From NCBI GenBank assembly GCA_015057275.1, contig SVEO01000016.1, forward strand, positions 1 to 37,968: DNA of 37,968 nucleotides, written 5' to 3'. This DNA is from Lachnospiraceae bacterium (GTDB lineage Bacteria; Bacillota; Clostridia; Lachnospirales; Lachnospiraceae). The notes under the pieces were generated by a model. It saw nothing but the letters and a program-made list of their open reading frames with translations. It did no database searches and was not told the DNA's origin. Position 1 is the first letter of the stretch. Every line of letters starts with the position of its first letter. Of the stretch, positions 8,812-18,894 are shown one piece after another. Both the position numbers and the translations under genes were made by a program.

Positions 8812-10011
8812 TTACTTATAAAACTTCATCAACTTCTCGACATATTCCTCAATGGTGTCGAAAGCGATGCTCTTGCAATTCGCACTATAGGAAGCAATCT
8901 TTTCACGGTTCTCCCACAGCTCTTTGACCTTTGCTTTCAAGTCATCAGCGTTTCCACTTTCAAACAGCTCGCCGGTTTTATTTTCATCAATCAGTTCAGG
9001 AATGCCGCCAATTTTTGCAGCGAGCACCGGCGTTCCATACATCTGAGATTCCATCACAGAAAATGGACAGTTTTCATACCATTCAGAAGGATAGATGCTG
9101 AACTGTGCTTCACGAATTAACTGCTCCAATGCAGCACCCGTCTGGAATCCAACATTCTTTATGTTTGCAATGCCGTTGATAGTCTCTTCCAGCGGCCCAG
9201 CACCAGCAAAAACAAATTGCACTTCCGGCAGAGATTTGCAAACATCAATCAGGGTGCCAATACCTTTCTCCTCTGAAAAACGACCAAAATAAAGAACATA
9301 GTCCTTCTTATCTGTTTCCTTCCACTCTACATGATCTACAAAGTTATGTAGAGCAACCGTTTTCTTTCGAAACAGAGGATTGCTGTCCATTTTGGTTTTC
9401 AAAAATTCAGAGCAACAAATCATCTTATCGATATACTTGTATGCACCGTTCATCTTCCAGAAATATGCCTCCAGCATGCCAATGGCAGACTTTGCGGTGG
9501 AACCGTGGATACATTTGCCCTTCATGCAGTTAGTAAACTTGCCCCCCAAGCACTTTTCACAGTTCTGGTGCGTGTTCGGGTTATTCATCATGTGGTTTGG
9601 ACAGACAAGCTGATAATCATGTGCAGTAAATATAATCTTACACTGTTTACCAGTCTGTTTCCGCCACTTCACAATTTCCAAAATCATGCTCGGAGTCAGC
9701 TGATAGTTGAAGTTATTCAGATGACAAACATCTGGTTGAAAGTCATCTAATACTTTACGAAGCTGTGTACGAGCTTCCGGAGAATAAATGGTTTTTAGTG
9801 GATAAGACAATTTTGCCAACTTACTACCACCGTGAAAATCCATATCAGAGGTATAAGCATTTACCCGGTTGCCTACACTGCGACCTTTGTGCTCCATACC
9901 AAAATATTCAACCTCATGCCCCTGGGATTTCAGGTAATCGCCCAGCTTGAATATGTAGGTTTCTGATCCACCGTTGGGATACAAAAATTTATTTATCATT
10001 AAAACTTTCAT
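8812..10011 (-). CDS. Family 4 glycosyltransferase with Cys-rich insertion
   Basis: A 399-residue GT4 enzyme. The start VLMINKFLYPNGGSETYIFKL is the acceptor-side glycine-rich loop, YFGRFSEEKGIGTL is the donor-domain entry, and ENCPFSVMESQMYGTP provides the catalytic-region glutamates. Between residues about 133 and 170 there is an insertion with regularly spaced cysteines (CPNHMM, NCEKCLGG, NCMKGKCIHG), which could bind a zinc ion; this is known in a subset of GT4 enzymes that start with an HDY-type motif (FTAHDYQLVCPN). It should add a repeat-unit sugar in the cytoplasm. A GAGGAAAG site precedes the ATG, and it is 13 bases downstream of the preceding GT4 gene. Confidence 0.88.
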   Translation of the reverse strand: MKVLMINKFLYPNGGSETYIFKLGDYLKSQGHEVEYFGMEHKGRSVGNRVNAYTSDMDFHGGSKLAKLSYPLKTIYSPEARTQLRKVLDDFQPDVCHLNNFNYQLTPSMILEIVKWRKQTGKQCKIIFTAHDYQLVCPNHMMNNPNTHQNCEKCLGGKFTNCMKGKCIHGSTAKSAIGMLEAYFWKMNGAYKYIDKMICCSEFLKTKMDSNPLFRKKTVALHNFVDHVEWKETDKKDYVLYFGRFSEEKGIGTLIDVCKSLPEVQFVFAGAGPLEETINGIANIKNVGFQTGAALEQLIREAQFSIYPSEWYENCPFSVMESQMYGTPVLAAKIGGIPELIDENKTGELFESGNADDLKAKVKELWENREKIASYSANCKSIAFDTIEEYVEKLMKFYK

Positions 10012-10024
10012 TTGTTCTTTCCTC

Positions 10025-11161
10025 TTACTTTACATACAGTTTCAATGTTTCGTTAGTAACATCATCCCAGTTGTACTTTTTACAGATAAAATCCGCTGCC
10101 CCAGCTTTATATCCGGCTACCATCTCAGGATTATCGCAAATCGTCTGAAGCTTTTCTTTCAAATCAGCAACATCGGATTTTTTAAATACGATCGCTTTAT
10201 CTTCTACCACCGATGCACATTCTTCAATATCAGAAACAACACAACAGTTTCCATAGCTCATCGCTTCCAACAGGCTAAGCGGCATTCCTTCTAAATCACT
10301 CGGAAGTGTGTACACATACGCATTGCTATACAATTCATCAAGAGTTTGCCCTTGAACAAAGTCGGTAAAAATAATACGTTTGTCACTCTGCGCCATTGTT
10401 TTCAGTTCTTCATAAAAAGAATCTGTGTCAGACGTTCCACCGGCGATTACCAATTTTTTGCTGGTATCAACCTGGGCAAAAGCCTTGATTAAATAACGAA
10501 TTCCCTTTTCTGGCACCAATCTGCCAAGGAAAAGAATATAGTCATCTTTATCTAATCCAAATTTTTCTTTGATCTGTCTAGCCTCTCTAATAACGGGTCT
10601 GTTTACTCCATTCGGAATAAAGTTCGTCTCTCTGCCATATGTATCTTTAAAATACTTCTGAACACCTTCGCTAAGTACAATGATTTCATCTGCAAATTTT
10701 ACTGCACATTTTTCGCCACCCATAATATATGCGCTGGCAAATTTGCCCCACTTTGCTCTCTGCCAGTCGAGACCATGCACCGTAACAATAATTTTCTTGC
10801 CAAACAGTTTGGGTAACCAACACATGAATGCCGGTCCTTCCGCATGAAAGTGAACTACATCATATTTCCCAACTGCTGCTTTTATTGCCGCAAAGAAGGA
10901 CGATGACATTGCCGCCAAACCTTTTTTATCTATCGTGATAACGTTTTTCAGCTCAACATCTTTATACGCCTGAAGTACCTGACCGTCATATGCCTTTCCG
11001 CTTACATGATGCCCTTTACGATTGTAGCAAGTGACATGATGTTCCCTTTTTACCATTCTGGTACTTAGTTCTTCGACAACAATTTCTATTCCACCTTCTC
11101 GGGACGGAATCCGCTTATGCCCAAGCATTGCAATTTTCAATTGTGTCACTTTATTTTTCAT
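10025..11161 (-). CDS. Family 4 glycosyltransferase, first gene of the glycan operon
   Basis: A 378-residue GT4 enzyme. Visible motifs are AMLGHKRIPSREGGIEIVVEEL at the acceptor side, FLGRLVPEKGIRYLI at the donor domain, and EGMPLSLLEAMSYG for donor-sugar contact. The N-terminal block is like that of DUF1972/rhamnosyl-type transferases found at the start of many Gram-positive capsule clusters, so it may act early in repeat-unit assembly. The start is uncertain: the frame is open to 11185 with two ATGs there, but no good ribosome site precedes them. I chose the ATG at 11161, with AGGA 12 bases upstream; an even later start at the KIAMLGH block is possible. It follows the promoter at 11312-11340. 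Confidence 0.87.
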   Translation of the reverse strand: MKNKVTQLKIAMLGHKRIPSREGGIEIVVEELSTRMVKREHHVTCYNRKGHHVSGKAYDGQVLQAYKDVELKNVITIDKKGLAAMSSSFFAAIKAAVGKYDVVHFHAEGPAFMCWLPKLFGKKIIVTVHGLDWQRAKWGKFASAYIMGGEKCAVKFADEIIVLSEGVQKYFKDTYGRETNFIPNGVNRPVIREARQIKEKFGLDKDDYILFLGRLVPEKGIRYLIKAFAQVDTSKKLVIAGGTSDTDSFYEELKTMAQSDKRIIFTDFVQGQTLDELYSNAYVYTLPSDLEGMPLSLLEAMSYGNCCVVSDIEECASVVEDKAIVFKKSDVADLKEKLQTICDNPEMVAGYKAGAADFICKKYNWDDVTNETLKLYVK

Positions 11162-11311
11162 AAATATATCCATTCCTGCCATCATTTTTTGACGTTTTTC
11201 AACTTCATAAACACAAAAAATATGAGTACTAGTCGTAATCCCATCATCGGCATCATCTGACTCTACCCTTCAATGTTCAGCGTATTTCTATAAAATCATT
11301 TCGCTAGGAAT

Positions 11312-11340
11312 ATGATAACATACAATTCATTTTTCGTCAA
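11312..11340 (-). promoter_or_regulatory. Promoter of the glycan operon (sigma-A type)
   Basis: Read on the minus strand, a -35 TTGACG (11340-11335) and a -10 TATCAT (11317-11312) are separated by 17 bases. Transcription would start near 11305 and give a leader of about 140 bases before the first GT4 gene. The whole gap 11162-11474 contains only this promoter and the opposite one at 11411-11439, plus AT-rich DNA; no riboswitch or gene was recognised in it. Confidence 0.65.
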
Positions 11341-11410
11341 TGTTCCCCTCCTATTTCAGACTTTCCCTCTTTTTCCAATCTGGCCCCATATTTTTCAGAT
11401 TCAATTACGA

Positions 11411-11439
11411 TTGCTTTTTTGCATAGTAACTACTATAAT
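11411..11439 (+). promoter_or_regulatory. Promoter of the YhcC-like radical SAM gene
   Basis: A -35 TTGCTT (11411-11416) and a perfect -10 TATAAT (11434-11439) are spaced by exactly 17 bases. The start point would fall near 11446, giving a leader of about 29 bases before the ATG at 11475. It diverges from the glycan operon promoter about 70 bases away. Confidence 0.7.
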
Positions 11440-11474
11440 ATTAGAAAATTACCCCTTATACGGAAAGAAGAATT

Positions 11475-12362
11475 ATGATCACCTATTACTCTTTGAACCA
11501 ATACTACCGCGACCGTTTCGGTCAGAAAATATACAAGCTTTCTCTGAATGCCGGCATGAGCTGTCCGAACCGTGACGGCACCATCGGCACCGGCGGCTGC
11601 ATCTTTTGCAGTGCCGGCGGTTCCGGAGATTTCGCTGCCTCCTCAACACTTTCGATTTTCGAGCAGATTGAGGACGCAAAGAAACGTGTCGAAAAGAAAA
11701 TAACGGGATCATCACCGAAATATATTGCCTATTTTCAGGCATATACCAACACCTACGCGTCGACGGATTATTTACGTACATGCTACATGGAGGCCATCCG
11801 GCATCCGGATATTGTCGGCATCTCGGTGGCAACCCGTCCAGATTGTCTGCCGCAGGATGTACTTACCTTGCTTGCGGAATGTAACGCCATCAAGCCTGTT
11901 TGGGTGGAACTCGGCTTACAAACAATACATGACGCAACTGCAGATTACATTCGCCGCGGCTATCCGCTTACAGTGTATGATTCAGCCGTAAAAGAACTTC
12001 TTTCCCGCGGCATTGAAGTTGTCACGCATGTGATTTTAGGTCTTCCGGGGGAAAGTAAAGAAATGATGTTAGATACCGTACGGCATGTGATAAATTCTGG
12101 TGCGAAAGGCATCAAATTACAACTCTTGCATGTTCTTTCCGGCACCGACCTTGCAAAAGATTACGAAGCCGGCAAGTTTGAAACGCTAACTTTTGACGAA
12201 TATATTGCTATCATTATTGATTGTCTGCGTCTGTTACCACCCGATATGGTCGTGCATCGCCTGACCGGTGACGGACCAAAAAAACTGCTCGTTGCCCCTC
12301 TTTGGAGTGCCAACAAAAAACATGTGCTAAATCAGCTGAATAACGCCATTCACAAGGCGTAA
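11475..12362 (+). CDS. TIGR01212/YhcC-type radical SAM protein
   Basis: A 295-residue radical SAM protein of the TIGR01212 family (YhcC/YtqA type). The cluster-binding motif is the family's unusual wide spacing, C-x12-C-x2-C, seen as CPNRDGTIGTGGCIFC. The KYIAYFQAYTNTYA block, GISVATRPDCL and VWVELGLQTIHD are further family hallmarks shared with the Elp3-type radical SAM fold. The function is not firmly known; a role in tRNA or another macromolecule's modification is often assumed from its Elp3 likeness. It has its own promoter, a GAAAGAAG ribosome site, and a strong terminator right after the stop. It is unrelated in function to the operons on both sides, which run on the opposite strand. 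Confidence 0.9.
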   Translation: MITYYSLNQYYRDRFGQKIYKLSLNAGMSCPNRDGTIGTGGCIFCSAGGSGDFAASSTLSIFEQIEDAKKRVEKKITGSSPKYIAYFQAYTNTYASTDYLRTCYMEAIRHPDIVGISVATRPDCLPQDVLTLLAECNAIKPVWVELGLQTIHDATADYIRRGYPLTVYDSAVKELLSRGIEVVTHVILGLPGESKEMMLDTVRHVINSGAKGIKLQLLHVLSGTDLAKDYEAGKFETLTFDEYIAIIIDCLRLLPPDMVVHRLTGDGPKKLLVAPLWSANKKHVLNQLNNAIHKA

Positions 12363-12372
12363 TTCGCAATGT

Positions 12373-12414
12373 AAAAAGGAGGCCAATCCGTAAACGGACT
12401 GCCTCCTCAATTTT
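12373..12414. terminator. Bidirectional rho-independent terminator
   Basis: AGGAGGC (12377-12383) pairs with GCCTCCT (12401-12407), and an inner TCCG/CGGA stem closes a TAAA loop. The stem is flanked by AAAAA on the left and CAATTTT on the right, so each strand reads into a short T-run. It serves the radical SAM gene from the left and the ilv operon from the right, whose last stop codon is at 12426. Confidence 0.85.
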
Positions 12415-12425
12415 ACTTCTGTTAT

Positions 12426-12647
12426 TTAGTGATGGTATGTCTCAAACATGACTGCAAGGTCGCTGATTTTATCCTGCAGCTTCAGGAAATCTTTTTCTTT
12501 GATTTCGCCAGCATCATAAAAACGCTTCACTTCTGCCACGTAAGCAAGAAATGCCTCTTTTGCCAAATCCTTATAATTATTTTCCAGATTCAACTGCAAT
12601 TCGAACTCTAATGGTTCGAGCGCTAATCTCACACGTCTTTTTAACAT
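12426..12647 (-). CDS. Small hypothetical protein at the end of the ilv operon
   Basis: A 73-residue protein that I do not recognise. It is highly charged and mostly helical in appearance: a basic start (MLKRRVRLALEPLEF), then a long amphipathic stretch ending in ISDLAVMFETYHH. No membrane segment, cysteine or known motif is seen. I place the start at the ATG at 12647 because GAGGTGG lies 5 bases upstream; an in-frame GTG at 12656 would lie inside this site. It follows ilvC by 52 bases and precedes the shared terminator, so it is probably co-transcribed with ilvN and ilvC. Whether it has any link to branched-chain amino acid synthesis is unknown. Confidence 0.7.
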   Translation of the reverse strand: MLKRRVRLALEPLEFELQLNLENNYKDLAKEAFLAYVAEVKRFYDAGEIKEKDFLKLQDKISDLAVMFETYHH

Positions 12648-12699
12648 AGGTTCCACCTCATAAATTTATGCTTAAGCCATGTGACAGCTCGCAGCAAGT

Positions 12700-14318
<1,619 letters not shown>

Positions 14319-14370
14319 ATATGTACACCCTTTCTGTTAAGTGGCAGTCCACTTTATTTTCATAAAGTAT

Positions 14371-14398
14371 ATCTTATCATACTTTCTTTATTTGTCAA
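14371..14398 (-). promoter_or_regulatory. Promoter of the ilvN-ilvC operon
   Basis: On the minus strand a perfect -35 TTGACA (14398-14393) is followed after 16 bases by TAAGAT (14376-14371) as the best -10. The start would be near 14364, leaving a leader of about 45 bases that contains a small AAGTGG/CCACTT hairpin just ahead of the ribosome site. The leader is too short for a T-box, and no leader peptide rich in Leu, Val or Ile codons is visible. Confidence 0.55.
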
Positions 14399-14486
14399 GT
14401 TAGTGCCCATATTATCTCACACAACAACTTCAATAATCAATTACTACTTTGCGTAATTCTTTGTTCAATGTATCATATTTTATTCT

Positions 14487-15203
14487 TTACAACCCCAAAA
14501 TTTTTCTCGGGTTTTCATCTAATAATGCGCGCATCTTCTCGTGAGAGTATGTAGTTTCTAAATACTCCCGTATATGAGACATTTTGGTTGTTCTCACATG
14601 TGGAGAATGAGCATCACTTCCAATACAAGAAACAAGATTAGCATCCAGCAAATATCTTGCTGTCCTTCCGGCATTTCTTCCGAAAGAATCAAATACACTG
14701 CCCTTATTAATTTGGATATAACACCCCATATCCATGAAATAGCGGATAATTTCAGGGTCATCCTGTATGCAGAAATATCGCTCCGGATGAGCAATGACCG
14801 GAACTTTTTTTAATGAAAGCATCCGTACAATCTGTTTTTCCATTCGATCCGGATACTCGTGAAACGGAAATTCCACAAGATAATTTTTCGTATTATTTAG
14901 AGGTATTAATTTTCCATCAACAATTTTATCCATCCACCGGCTATCTTGTAAATAGATTTCCATTCCTCTTAATATCGTCAGTGGTATGTCATAAAAATCC
15001 AATATTCTTTCCGCTTCCTCATATACATTTTTCAATGCATGCGATTCATAATTTTCAAATCTACCCTTTTGATTGCTATGAGGTGTCGATACAATAATCT
15101 CCACCCCACTTCTTACAGCAACATCTGCCATTTGTATGAAATCATCAAAATCCTCTGCGCCATCATCAACAAAGGGTAGAATATGTGAATGAATGTCTAC
15201 CAT
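14487..15203 (-). CDS. cpsB: CpsB/YwqE-type tyrosine-protein phosphatase (PHP domain)
   Basis: A 238-residue manganese-dependent phosphatase of the PHP superfamily, the partner of BY-kinases in Gram-positive capsule control. The signature MVDIHSHILPFVDDGAEDF opens the protein, and the other metal-site motifs are STPHSNQKG, IAHPERY and GSDAHSPHVR, all intact. It should remove phosphate from the tyrosine-rich tail of the kinase at 15926-17443, which lets the chain-length machinery cycle. It is the last gene of its operon; a strong AAAGGAG site precedes the start. The symbol follows the pneumococcal name; ywqE/wzb-like names are also used. Confidence 0.92.
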   Translation of the reverse strand: MVDIHSHILPFVDDGAEDFDDFIQMADVAVRSGVEIIVSTPHSNQKGRFENYESHALKNVYEEAERILDFYDIPLTILRGMEIYLQDSRWMDKIVDGKLIPLNNTKNYLVEFPFHEYPDRMEKQIVRMLSLKKVPVIAHPERYFCIQDDPEIIRYFMDMGCYIQINKGSVFDSFGRNAGRTARYLLDANLVSCIGSDAHSPHVRTTKMSHIREYLETTYSHEKMRALLDENPRKILGL

Positions 15204-15233
15204 ACTGTTTACTCCTTTGTTCCTGCCTTACTT

Positions 15234-15890
15234 TTATATGAGTTCTTCCTCACGTTCATCATCTTCTACATACGCTACCATTTCTGCCGTTGCAGCATCC
15301 ATAAATTCATTGTAAGTAGAAAAGATAATGCGATAATATCCTTCTTCTTCCAATGGTATCACTTGATAAACTACCTGTTCAACAGTCGAAATACCATAAC
15401 CATTTTCTGCTGTAATCTGATTGCTCTCTATTAAAAGTGCCAATATCTCATCCAACTCATCCTTCTTAAGCTTTATGCTTTCCGGCACAGTAATAGACGG
15501 GCCTTCATAATCAATCAGTTGTAATTTTCGCTCCAATTTATGAAGCACACCCTCACAATCATATACGGAATATTTAATTGTTTTTTCTGTCCGTATTTCC
15601 CCGCTGGTAATCGTTGCTGAGATTTTATCTGTCATATCAGTTCCGTCTACATCGGTAGCTTTCACACCGTTCATCACATAAAACGGTGTACTACCATTAT
15701 AAACAATTTCCGATGTGTTTGCCACAATACCGGCAAGAGATTCCGTTGTTTTGTTTTGCGCAGTTGGTTCTACAAAAACATCTTTTGTCAGGATATTTGC
15801 AAGCTTCTCCGGCATTAGTACGAGTATAGCAAGGATTATAAGCGAAAATATTAGCAGAACACTTATTATCATTTTATTGTTTTTTTTCAT
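15234..15890 (-). CDS. Membrane-anchored protein with Ig-like (DUF5011-like) domain
   Basis: A 218-residue protein with one N-terminal membrane segment (residues about 7-28, IISVLLIFSLIILAILVLM) and an extracellular part. The region VKATDVDGTDMTDKISATI...TIKYSVYDCEG resembles bacterial Ig-like repeats of the DUF5011 type, and the LIDYEGPSITV stretch has a close match (NYLDYESPKF) in the larger protein at 18895-19734. The C-terminus is acidic (EDDEREEELI). I start at the ATG at 15890, which has AGGAG 8 bases upstream, rather than at 15914. It lies between the BY-kinase and CpsB genes. A scaffold or ligand-binding role outside the membrane is inferred; no enzyme motif is seen. Confidence 0.72.
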   Translation of the reverse strand: MKKNNKMIISVLLIFSLIILAILVLMPEKLANILTKDVFVEPTAQNKTTESLAGIVANTSEIVYNGSTPFYVMNGVKATDVDGTDMTDKISATITSGEIRTEKTIKYSVYDCEGVLHKLERKLQLIDYEGPSITVPESIKLKKDELDEILALLIESNQITAENGYGISTVEQVVYQVIPLEEEGYYRIIFSTYNEFMDAATAEMVAYVEDDEREEELI

Positions 15891-15925
15891 TCCATCGCTC
15901 CTACTTCCTAACATAAACTGTCGTA

Positions 15926-17443
15926 CTATTCATCCTCTTCACTGTTTTCATAGACATGCTTTCCATACTTTCCATATTTTCCATAGCTCTTATATGCATA
16001 TTTACCATAACGTCCATATCCATAAATACCATATCCGTATGCATAGCCATAGCCTTCCAGACCACTTTCTACTTTGTTCATTACATATCCGCACATACGT
16101 GTGTCACTAATTCCCAGTACAGAGATACCATCCAGGACATCCCACATCTTTGCATAGTCCTGCTGAATAACATAAAGTGCAGCATCCGATATTTCCGCCA
16201 CAATACCGGCATCTGCAGAAACGCTTACCGGCGGTGTGTCGATAATGATATAATCACAGTGTTCCGATAATTTTTTTACCATTTTCTTCATTCGTTCAGA
16301 ACTCAAAATCTTTGTTGGATTCTTTATTGGCTGGGTATTACCAACAACATATAATTTTTTGTTCATTTTCTTAACTTCAAACAAGCGAAGCTGCTCTCCG
16401 TTAAGCAAATAATCCGTCATTTCACCTTTGTCTGTCGCTACACCCGCCAGCTCTCTAATTTCCGGCTTACGCAGATTCGCATCAATTAATATAATACTTT
16501 TTCCTTTTTTCGCCAATCGATATGCCAGATTTAATGCAATAACCGATTTCCCTTCTTGCGGGAGTGTACTAGAAACAAGCAGCACCTTATCCTGATTCTC
16601 ATCTAAATCTTTCTCCACACGTACTCCTAATGTGCGAATTGCTTCTTTAAATGCGTATCCCGTTTTTTCATTTTGTATAGAAATTGATTGGTCAAACGTT
16701 CCTTTTCTCTTTTTAAAATGCACATATGGAATTTCTCCAAGAGACACTATATTTAATCTTTCTTTCAAATCATCTGCTTTGCGTATGGTTCTTCTGGCTA
16801 ATGCATAGAAAACAATAACAATAAATCCTACTGCCGCTCCGAGCATAATACCCATCGTTACGCTGTTTGTGTAATTTGGTTCATTGATTGGTTTTTCCGG
16901 CAATATAACCGGTTCAATTATATTAATTTTTGTATTACCAATAACATATTTTGATACTGCAGGGTAATTACGTATTACCGATTCCAAAATGTCCTTCGCT
17001 GCCTGTGGGTCACGCCCTGTTACACTTAATGTAAATAAGTTAGAACTTTCCACACCGGAAGCTGAAATCGAACCATTAATATACGAAACTCCCAAATCTT
17101 CCTTAATCATATCTGTTAAAATTTCGCTCTGCAGTATATATGGAAAAGTTTTCGTCATCTGGTCTGCTGTCGCTATGTTATAATAAAAACCATAGGTCGA
17201 ATTTGATTCATCGTATTCACTTCCCTGACTTACGGTTACAGTAAGCGTAGATTCCGCGCGATAAATCGGAACATAGCTTGTCACTGCCTGTACAAAAAAT
17301 CCGGCTGCACCGACTGCCATACAAATAACACAAAGCCACCAATATTTTTTTATTCCTTTCCAGATATCGACTATCAGTACTGTTAGATCAACTACATCGA
17401 CAAAGGATTCCTGTTTGGTATTTTTTTCATGAAATTCACTCAT
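15926..17443 (-). CDS. Wzz-domain/BY-kinase fusion with tyrosine-rich tail (CpsC-CpsD type)
   Basis: A 505-residue polysaccharide copolymerase and bacterial tyrosine kinase in one chain. Two membrane segments (about 36-56 and 193-213) bracket a Wzz-like extracellular region. The cytoplasmic kinase has Walker A (PQEGKS, about residue 294), Walker A' IDANLRKP (about 321) and Walker B IIIDTPPVS (about 399). In Walker A' the second aspartate of the usual DxD pattern is Asn. The last 45 residues hold 13 tyrosines in GY, GKY and GRY spacing, the expected autophosphorylation cluster. It should control chain length and export of the polysaccharide made by the genes at 82-11161. An AAGGAG site precedes the ATG. 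Confidence 0.92.
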   Translation of the reverse strand: MSEFHEKNTKQESFVDVVDLTVLIVDIWKGIKKYWWLCVICMAVGAAGFFVQAVTSYVPIYRAESTLTVTVSQGSEYDESNSTYGFYYNIATADQMTKTFPYILQSEILTDMIKEDLGVSYINGSISASGVESSNLFTLSVTGRDPQAAKDILESVIRNYPAVSKYVIGNTKINIIEPVILPEKPINEPNYTNSVTMGIMLGAAVGFIVIVFYALARRTIRKADDLKERLNIVSLGEIPYVHFKKRKGTFDQSISIQNEKTGYAFKEAIRTLGVRVEKDLDENQDKVLLVSSTLPQEGKSVIALNLAYRLAKKGKSIILIDANLRKPEIRELAGVATDKGEMTDYLLNGEQLRLFEVKKMNKKLYVVGNTQPIKNPTKILSSERMKKMVKKLSEHCDYIIIDTPPVSVSADAGIVAEISDAALYVIQQDYAKMWDVLDGISVLGISDTRMCGYVMNKVESGLEGYGYAYGYGIYGYGRYGKYAYKSYGKYGKYGKHVYENSEEDE

Positions 17444-17454
17444 CTTGCCTCTCC

Positions 17455-18867
17455 TTAACTTCTCTCGTAGTCTAACTCACTTTTACTGCTATAGCTATAG
17501 CCGAAATCATGCTCTTTTCCTCTTTTCTCATATGCATTATTCAGAATATAGCCAATAAAGTCGCTTTTCCCCTGCTTCAACAAATCAATACCGTCATTAA
17601 TATCTCGCACATCAACCCAATCCTGACGTACAACCAGTACCGATGCATCTACAAGTGAGCTGATTATTTCTGCATCTGATGATACTTGCATTGGCGGTGT
17701 ATCAATGATGACATAATCCATCACTTCACGCAACTTTTCCAATAAACGTATCATTTTTTCAGATGTCAGTATATCTTGTGACTCTTTTACATAAGAATGA
17801 TTCATTAACAAATAGAGTTTTTCTTTTTCATCATAGACAATATACTTTTCTAAATTTTCTATATCGTCCATTGCCTGCAATACGCCACTTTCTTTTCCTA
17901 TTTTCTGTTCAAACACCTTATATATTGCTGAGCGCTTCAAATCAAGCTCCATAACAAGTACTCGATATCCTTTTGCCGCCAAATTGATTGCAATATTTGC
18001 GGTCATTGTTGTCTTTCCTTCGTTTTCCGCATAACTTGTTACCATCAACATATTTTTCTTTTTCTTTTTCAAGTGATATTCTATGCGAATTGTCAGTTTT
18101 TGGAGTGCCTGCGCAAAGCGGAATCCGCAAATCGGATTCGATACAAGAACTGCCTTATTATACTTATGAATCATAGATTTTATCGTACGATTTTTCATTT
18201 CATGCGGTGCTGTTCCCAAGTATTTACCATCCAAACGTCTCATCGCATTCTTTTTGTTCTTTACTGTATTTCGCGTGATTGAGAAAAATACAATAAGAAG
18301 CATCATCAATCCCGAACCGCCAAGGAATACCATTTTCTGCGTATCATACAAATTCAAAGGATTCGATGGAGCCATGGATATTTGCGGGGCTTTTAATACT
18401 TCCAAGACTGCATTACCAAACAAATAATCTGCCACATCTGTGTAATTATTCATAATGGCCTGCACTCCGAAGTATGCTTCTTTTGGATCTTTTGTTGTCA
18501 CTGTCAGTTGAAGCAGATTTGTTTCGTTGACAATATTTGTTGTAATCTTTCCGTCAAAAGATGCGATTTCTAATTCATCAGCTACTTTTCTTCGCATAAT
18601 ATCACTTTGAAATACTTTACCGAATACATCTGCCATTGCGGTTGTTGTACTTAATGATGCATACGCATTTCCATTGGTTCCTTTCGCCATGACAGCAAAA
18701 GTAACACTGGAGCTGAATTGCTCCTCATGTGTTAATTTCATAAACGAGGTCAACAGAATTGTACAAGCTGCAGCCGCCATTAAAATCATCCACATATTTT
18801 GAATTAAATCTTTTGCTATCCCTATGAAATCCAGTTCATCTAAGCGAATCTTATTTTTTTCTTTCAT
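17455..18867 (-). CDS. Second Wzz-domain/BY-kinase-like protein
   Basis: A 470-residue paralogue of the adjacent kinase, 11 bases upstream of it. Two membrane segments (about 28-46 and 173-192) flank a shorter Wzz-like loop. The ATPase domain has Walker A (AENEGKTT, about residue 282), Walker A' VMELDLKRS (about 308) where the first aspartate is replaced by Glu, and Walker B YVIIDTPPMQ (about 386). The C-terminus has only three tyrosines (GYSYSS and LDYERS) instead of a cluster. It may therefore be a poor autophosphorylation substrate or a partner that activates, or is phosphorylated by, its neighbour. Known BY-kinases in Firmicutes often split into activator and kinase chains; here two full-length fusions are kept side by side. 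Confidence 0.88.
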   Translation of the reverse strand: MKEKNKIRLDELDFIGIAKDLIQNMWMILMAAAACTILLTSFMKLTHEEQFSSSVTFAVMAKGTNGNAYASLSTTTAMADVFGKVFQSDIMRRKVADELEIASFDGKITTNIVNETNLLQLTVTTKDPKEAYFGVQAIMNNYTDVADYLFGNAVLEVLKAPQISMAPSNPLNLYDTQKMVFLGGSGLMMLLIVFFSITRNTVKNKKNAMRRLDGKYLGTAPHEMKNRTIKSMIHKYNKAVLVSNPICGFRFAQALQKLTIRIEYHLKKKKKNMLMVTSYAENEGKTTMTANIAINLAAKGYRVLVMELDLKRSAIYKVFEQKIGKESGVLQAMDDIENLEKYIVYDEKEKLYLLMNHSYVKESQDILTSEKMIRLLEKLREVMDYVIIDTPPMQVSSDAEIISSLVDASVLVVRQDWVDVRDINDGIDLLKQGKSDFIGYILNNAYEKRGKEHDFGYSYSSKSELDYERS

Positions 18868-18894
18868 CCTTTTCCTTACCTTTTTACCCTTGCA

